This document shows, piece by piece, positions 32,956 to 35,545 of a stretch of 35,545 bases of DNA. The position numbers and the translations under genes were made by a program. The notes below the pieces were generated by a model. It saw nothing but the letters and a program-made list of their open reading frames with translations, was not told the DNA's origin and did not search any database. Position 1 is the stretch's first letter; every line of letters begins with the position of its first letter. Origin of the DNA: an uncultured Alphaproteobacteria bacterium (GTDB lineage: Bacteria; Pseudomonadota; Alphaproteobacteria; RF32; CAG-239); assembly GCA_944392225.1 (NCBI GenBank), contig CALXWB010000014.1:1-35545 (forward strand), given 5' to 3'.

Positions 32956-33162
32956 GTGGTTCAAGTTACTGTTATCGGTAATGATGTTGCTCAATCTTTG
33001 AAAGTTTTGAAGAAAAAGATGCAAAGAGAAGGTATCTTCCGTGAAATGAAATTGCGTCGTTGCCATGAAAAAGCTTCTGAGAAAAAAGCTCGTCGCCAAG
33101 CTGAAGCTGTTAGACGTGCTCGTAAGCAACTGAGAAAACGCTTAGATACTGAAGGTTTCTAG
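32956..33162 (+). CDS. rpsU: 30S ribosomal protein bS21
   Basis: A 68-residue basic ribosomal protein that sits near the anti-Shine-Dalgarno region of 16S rRNA and helps initiation. The sequence [45 protein letters not shown] and a basic end are diagnostic. The start is GTG at 32956 with AGGGGTGA about 6-12 bases upstream. Size and the [18 protein letters not shown] segment fit the alphaproteobacterial type. Its own terminator follows. Confidence 0.96.
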   Translation: MVQVTVIGNDVAQSLKVLKKKMQREGIFREMKLRRCHEKASEKKARRQAEAVRRARKQLRKRLDTEGF

Positions 33163-33185
33163 TCTTATTAACTAGTTGTCTTTAT

Positions 33186-33218
33186 AAACCCGCTCAAAAA
33201 AAGCGGGTTTATTTTTTT
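33186..33218 (+). terminator. Terminator of rpsU
   Basis: A perfect 9-bp stem AAACCCGCT / AGCGGGTTT (33186-33194 with 33202-33210), then ATTTTTTTT. Confidence 0.9.
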
Positions 33219-33233
33219 TATTATAATCTCTAT

Positions 33234-33273
33234 AAAAAAACGCTCCCCTTTTTGTCAGAGGAGCGCTTTTTTT
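33234..33273 (-). terminator. Terminator of cstA
   Basis: Stem CGCTCC / GGAGCG (33241-33246 with 33260-33265) extended by A and T runs. It lies 18 bp past the cstA stop and is symmetric enough to act in both directions. Confidence 0.85.
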
Positions 33274-33290
33274 CTTAAGCCTTGTGTTGA

Positions 33291-35237
33291 CTATTCAACA
33301 GCCAGAGCTTTGACTTCTTCACCATATTCATCTTTAACGGTGGTTTTGATCTTCATCAATTGAGCCCATTTACGGAAAGCTCCGACCAAAACGATGACCA
33401 TTAAGAACATGACTATCAAGCCCAAAACGGCAAGCAGGTTTTGCCCTGCCGGCAGATATTGGGTGAAGACTTGCAAGTAGCCGGCCCAGAAAGTGACAAT
33501 CACCATGAAAATGCCCGGAATGGCAACCGTGAGCGCATATTTGCCGCGGTTGAGACGGAGCAGCATGGTGGTGCAAACAATCAAAGCGCAAGCAGCCAAC
33601 AATTGGTTGCTCAAGCCAAATAACGGCCAAATGCTTGAAATGTTGCCGGTATATACCAGATAGCCCCACAGGAAGGTGAAGACGGCACTGGTGATGACAA
33701 CACCCGGCATCCATTCTTTTTCATTGAATTTGGGCATAACTTTGCCGAGCATTTCTTGCAAGAAGAAACGTCCCACACGGGTGCCGGCATCAACGGCGGT
33801 CAAAATGAAGACAGCTTCAAACATGACGGCAAAGTTGTACCAGTAGGCCACCAGATTGTCCATATAAGGAATGTTTCTGAAAATGTGAGCCATACCAACG
33901 GCCAAAGATACGGCACCACCGGTTCTGCCGTGCAGGTCAATGCCGATATGTTCTTCATAATACGGCAAATCGGTTACGGCAAAGTTCGGGTGAGCGGCCA
34001 GCAAGGCTTGATATGCATCGTGCGAAGCGTTGATGGCAAAATAGTCTCCCGGCATCATGGTGCAGGCGGCAATCAAAGCCATGATGGCAACAAAGCCTTC
34101 GGTCAACATGGCGCCATAACCCACAAACAAAATTTCTTTTTCATTACCAATCATCTTAGGTGTGGTTCCTGTGCCGATGATGGCATGGAAGCCGGAGATG
34201 GCACCGCAGGCAATGGTGATGAAAATGAACGGCAAAACAGGTCCGTTAATAACCGGGCCGCCGCCGTAAATGAACGGGGTGAAAACGTGCATCGTGATTG
34301 TTGGGTGAACAAATACAATACCCAAAGCCAACATCAAAATCGTGCCGATTTTCAAATAAGTGGACAAATAGTCTCTCGGAACAAGCAACAACCATACCGG
34401 CAAAACAGAGGCGACAAAGCCATAAAGCGGAATGGCAATGGAAACGGTGTCTTTGTCCCAATCAAACATCCAGCCCAGGTTTTCAGGTTTCATCAGGTCA
34501 TGGCCGGAGATGATGCCCAAAACAAGCAAAGCAATGCCGATGATGCTGGCAAGCATAATGCCGTTGTTTTTCTTATAGCGCATAATCAAGCCCATCAAGA
34601 TAGCAATCGGCATGGTGATGGCCACAATGAACAAAGACCAAGGCGCATTATGCATGGCGCTGACGCAAGCCAAAGACAAGCCGGCTAAGGTCAGCAGCAA
34701 AATGAACAATACGGCAAAGCCGGCTACCGTGCCGGTGAAAGGATCAATCTCTCTTTCGGCAATGGTGGCCAAGCTTTCACCTTTGTGACGGACAGAGGCA
34801 AAAATGACAACCATATCATGGACGGCACCGCCTAATACGCAGCCAACCAAAATCCACAAAGCACCGGGCATAAAACCAAATTGGGCGGCCAAAACAGGGC
34901 CTACCAACGGACCGGCGGCGGCAATGGCGGCAAAGTGGTGTCCGAACAAAACGTTTTTGTTGGTTTTGACATAGTCATGGCCATCGGCATATTTAACGGC
35001 CGGTGTGACACGGTTGGCATCAAGACGCAAAACCTTGTTGGCAACAAAAATTCCGTAAAAGCGGTAGGCAATGGCAAAAATACACAAGCTGGCAAAAACC
35101 ACCGTTAGGGCGTTCATCCCTTCAAACCAGCTCCAGAAACCCGTGGCTCCCGGATAGTTGGCCGGTGTGGTTGATGCGGCTGAGGCCATATCAATTGCTA
35201 ATACGGAGAATAACAGGCTGAGAAAAAACTTTTTCAT
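33291..35237 (-). CDS. cstA: CstA-family carbon starvation / pyruvate transporter
   Basis: A 648-residue inner-membrane protein with about 16-18 membrane segments. The CstA signature is strong: TPAVKYADGHDYVKTNKNVLFGHHFAAIAAAGP (key residues: D-G-x-D-Y, F-G-H-H-F-A-x-I-A-G/A-A-G-P), then VGPVLAAQFGFMPG, LGGAVHDM and later GFHAIIGTGTTPKM. Family members (CstA, BtsT/YjiY) import peptides or pyruvate, often under carbon limitation. I use the ATG at 35235-35237 with a GGGGG stretch upstream, not the ATG five codons earlier. An extra signal-like segment precedes the first core helix (MKKFFLSLLFSVLAIDMASA), which E. coli CstA lacks. Length is slightly below E. coli CstA (701). Confidence 0.93.
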   Translation of the reverse strand: MKKFFLSLLFSVLAIDMASAASTTPANYPGATGFWSWFEGMNALTVVFASLCIFAIAYRFYGIFVANKVLRLDANRVTPAVKYADGHDYVKTNKNVLFGHHFAAIAAAGPLVGPVLAAQFGFMPGALWILVGCVLGGAVHDMVVIFASVRHKGESLATIAEREIDPFTGTVAGFAVLFILLLTLAGLSLACVSAMHNAPWSLFIVAITMPIAILMGLIMRYKKNNGIMLASIIGIALLVLGIISGHDLMKPENLGWMFDWDKDTVSIAIPLYGFVASVLPVWLLLVPRDYLSTYLKIGTILMLALGIVFVHPTITMHVFTPFIYGGGPVINGPVLPFIFITIACGAISGFHAIIGTGTTPKMIGNEKEILFVGYGAMLTEGFVAIMALIAACTMMPGDYFAINASHDAYQALLAAHPNFAVTDLPYYEEHIGIDLHGRTGGAVSLAVGMAHIFRNIPYMDNLVAYWYNFAVMFEAVFILTAVDAGTRVGRFFLQEMLGKVMPKFNEKEWMPGVVITSAVFTFLWGYLVYTGNISSIWPLFGLSNQLLAACALIVCTTMLLRLNRGKYALTVAIPGIFMVIVTFWAGYLQVFTQYLPAGQNLLAVLGLIVMFLMVIVLVGAFRKWAQLMKIKTTVKDEYGEEVKALAVE

Positions 35238-35410
35238 TATGTTAACCCCCATAAAAAATTATATAAGTTCATATACAGGTATATTATAAATAAAAATACT
35301 TTATGAGAGATTAATATCTTTGTTTTTATTTTTGGGAATTTTTTTTAAATTTTTGTTGTAATATTTTTATTTGTTTTATAAAGTTAAATTTGTGTTGTTA
35401 AGGAAAACTT

Positions 35411-35530
35411 ATGTTTAACGTGTGTCAAAATTTTTCCATCTCTTCTAAAACCGCCATTTTGCGCGGTGTTTTGGCATGCATTATTTCTTTTATTCTCATT
35501 AATATTTTGCGCTTGATTATCAGCCTCTGA
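35411..35530 (+). CDS. Candidate 39-residue single-span membrane protein
   Basis: An ATG at 35411 with AAGGA (35400-35404) at ideal spacing opens a 39-codon frame ending at a TGA at 35528-35530. The first half is polar (MFNVCQNFSISSKTA). The second half is a single hydrophobic helix with arginines at each end (ILRGVLACIISFILINILRLIISL; shown to explain the span, key residues R19 and R34). It is divergent from cstA by 173 bp. Small membrane proteins of this size often regulate transporters. Without conservation data this is a candidate only; the hydrophobic composition could arise in AT-rich DNA. Confidence 0.5.
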   Translation: MFNVCQNFSISSKTAILRGVLACIISFILINILRLIISL

Positions 35531-35545
35531 GCGTTTCCATCCGTT

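Noticed and set aside
33756..34688. 310-codon plus-strand frame opposite cstA
   Set aside because: Low-complexity His/Gln/Asn/Gly-rich translation, typical of an antisense shadow of a membrane-protein gene; no ribosome site.
1..35545. tRNA, rRNA or riboswitch genes
   Set aside because: I found no cloverleaf with T-loop consensus, no rRNA core sequence and no recognisable riboswitch aptamer.

Overview
The window looks like a chromosomal segment of a low-GC, fermentative, Gram-negative bacterium, most likely a host-associated alphaproteobacterium. This is an inference from protein families, not a phylogenetic result. Supporting it are SlyX, a YdcH/DUF465 protein next to a 68-residue bS21, OpgG/OpgH, a four-gene STAS-permease/ATPase/MCE/lipoprotein transporter, MscL with a zinc-ribbon tail, outer-membrane porins, and a central metabolism of PPDK, PFK and AdhE. 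Most genes have Shine-Dalgarno sites (GGAG or AAGGA) and strong hairpin-plus-T terminators.

Layout. Positions 1-560: a truncated outer-membrane barrel gene. Positions 744-6680: an island of three minus-strand genes (two large lipoproteins flanking a beta-barrel protein) that resemble Bacteroidota genes: no Shine-Dalgarno, A-rich leaders and an S/V-S-C-T-D-E lipobox context. The two lipoproteins are divergent paralogues, but their last ~155 residues are encoded by a 466-bp segment in which I see no differences. Positions 7281-9983: ppdK, followed by a tandem array of ~215-bp hairpin-rich repeats and an MFS transporter. Positions 12050-16126: opgG, an unrecognised small gene and opgH (osmoregulated periplasmic glucans), with a convergent MutT/Nudix gene. 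Positions 16590-17266: a secreted, charged protein split by a frameshift at an A9 run that carries the A AAA AAG slippery heptamer in phase. Positions 17413-21541: adhE, a membrane protein, slyX and mscL. Position 21545 onwards: a MATE exporter on the minus strand. Positions 23155-26359: a phospholipid/lipid ABC transporter operon. Positions 26422-29858, minus strand: a membrane protein with a histone-H1-like tail, then a ygiW / response regulator / histidine kinase operon. This operon is divergent from a porin, and a perfect PmrA/QseB-type box lies between them. Positions 31398-35530: pfkA, ydcH, rpsU, cstA and a candidate 39-residue membrane protein.

Themes. Much of the window concerns the cell envelope: porins, glucan synthesis, MCE lipid transport, mechanosensation, envelope stress sensing and surface lipoproteins. 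The rest is fermentative carbon flow (PPDK, PFK, AdhE, CstA). The most unusual parts are the lipoprotein island with its identical C-terminal cassette, the frameshifted gene, and the hairpin repeat array.
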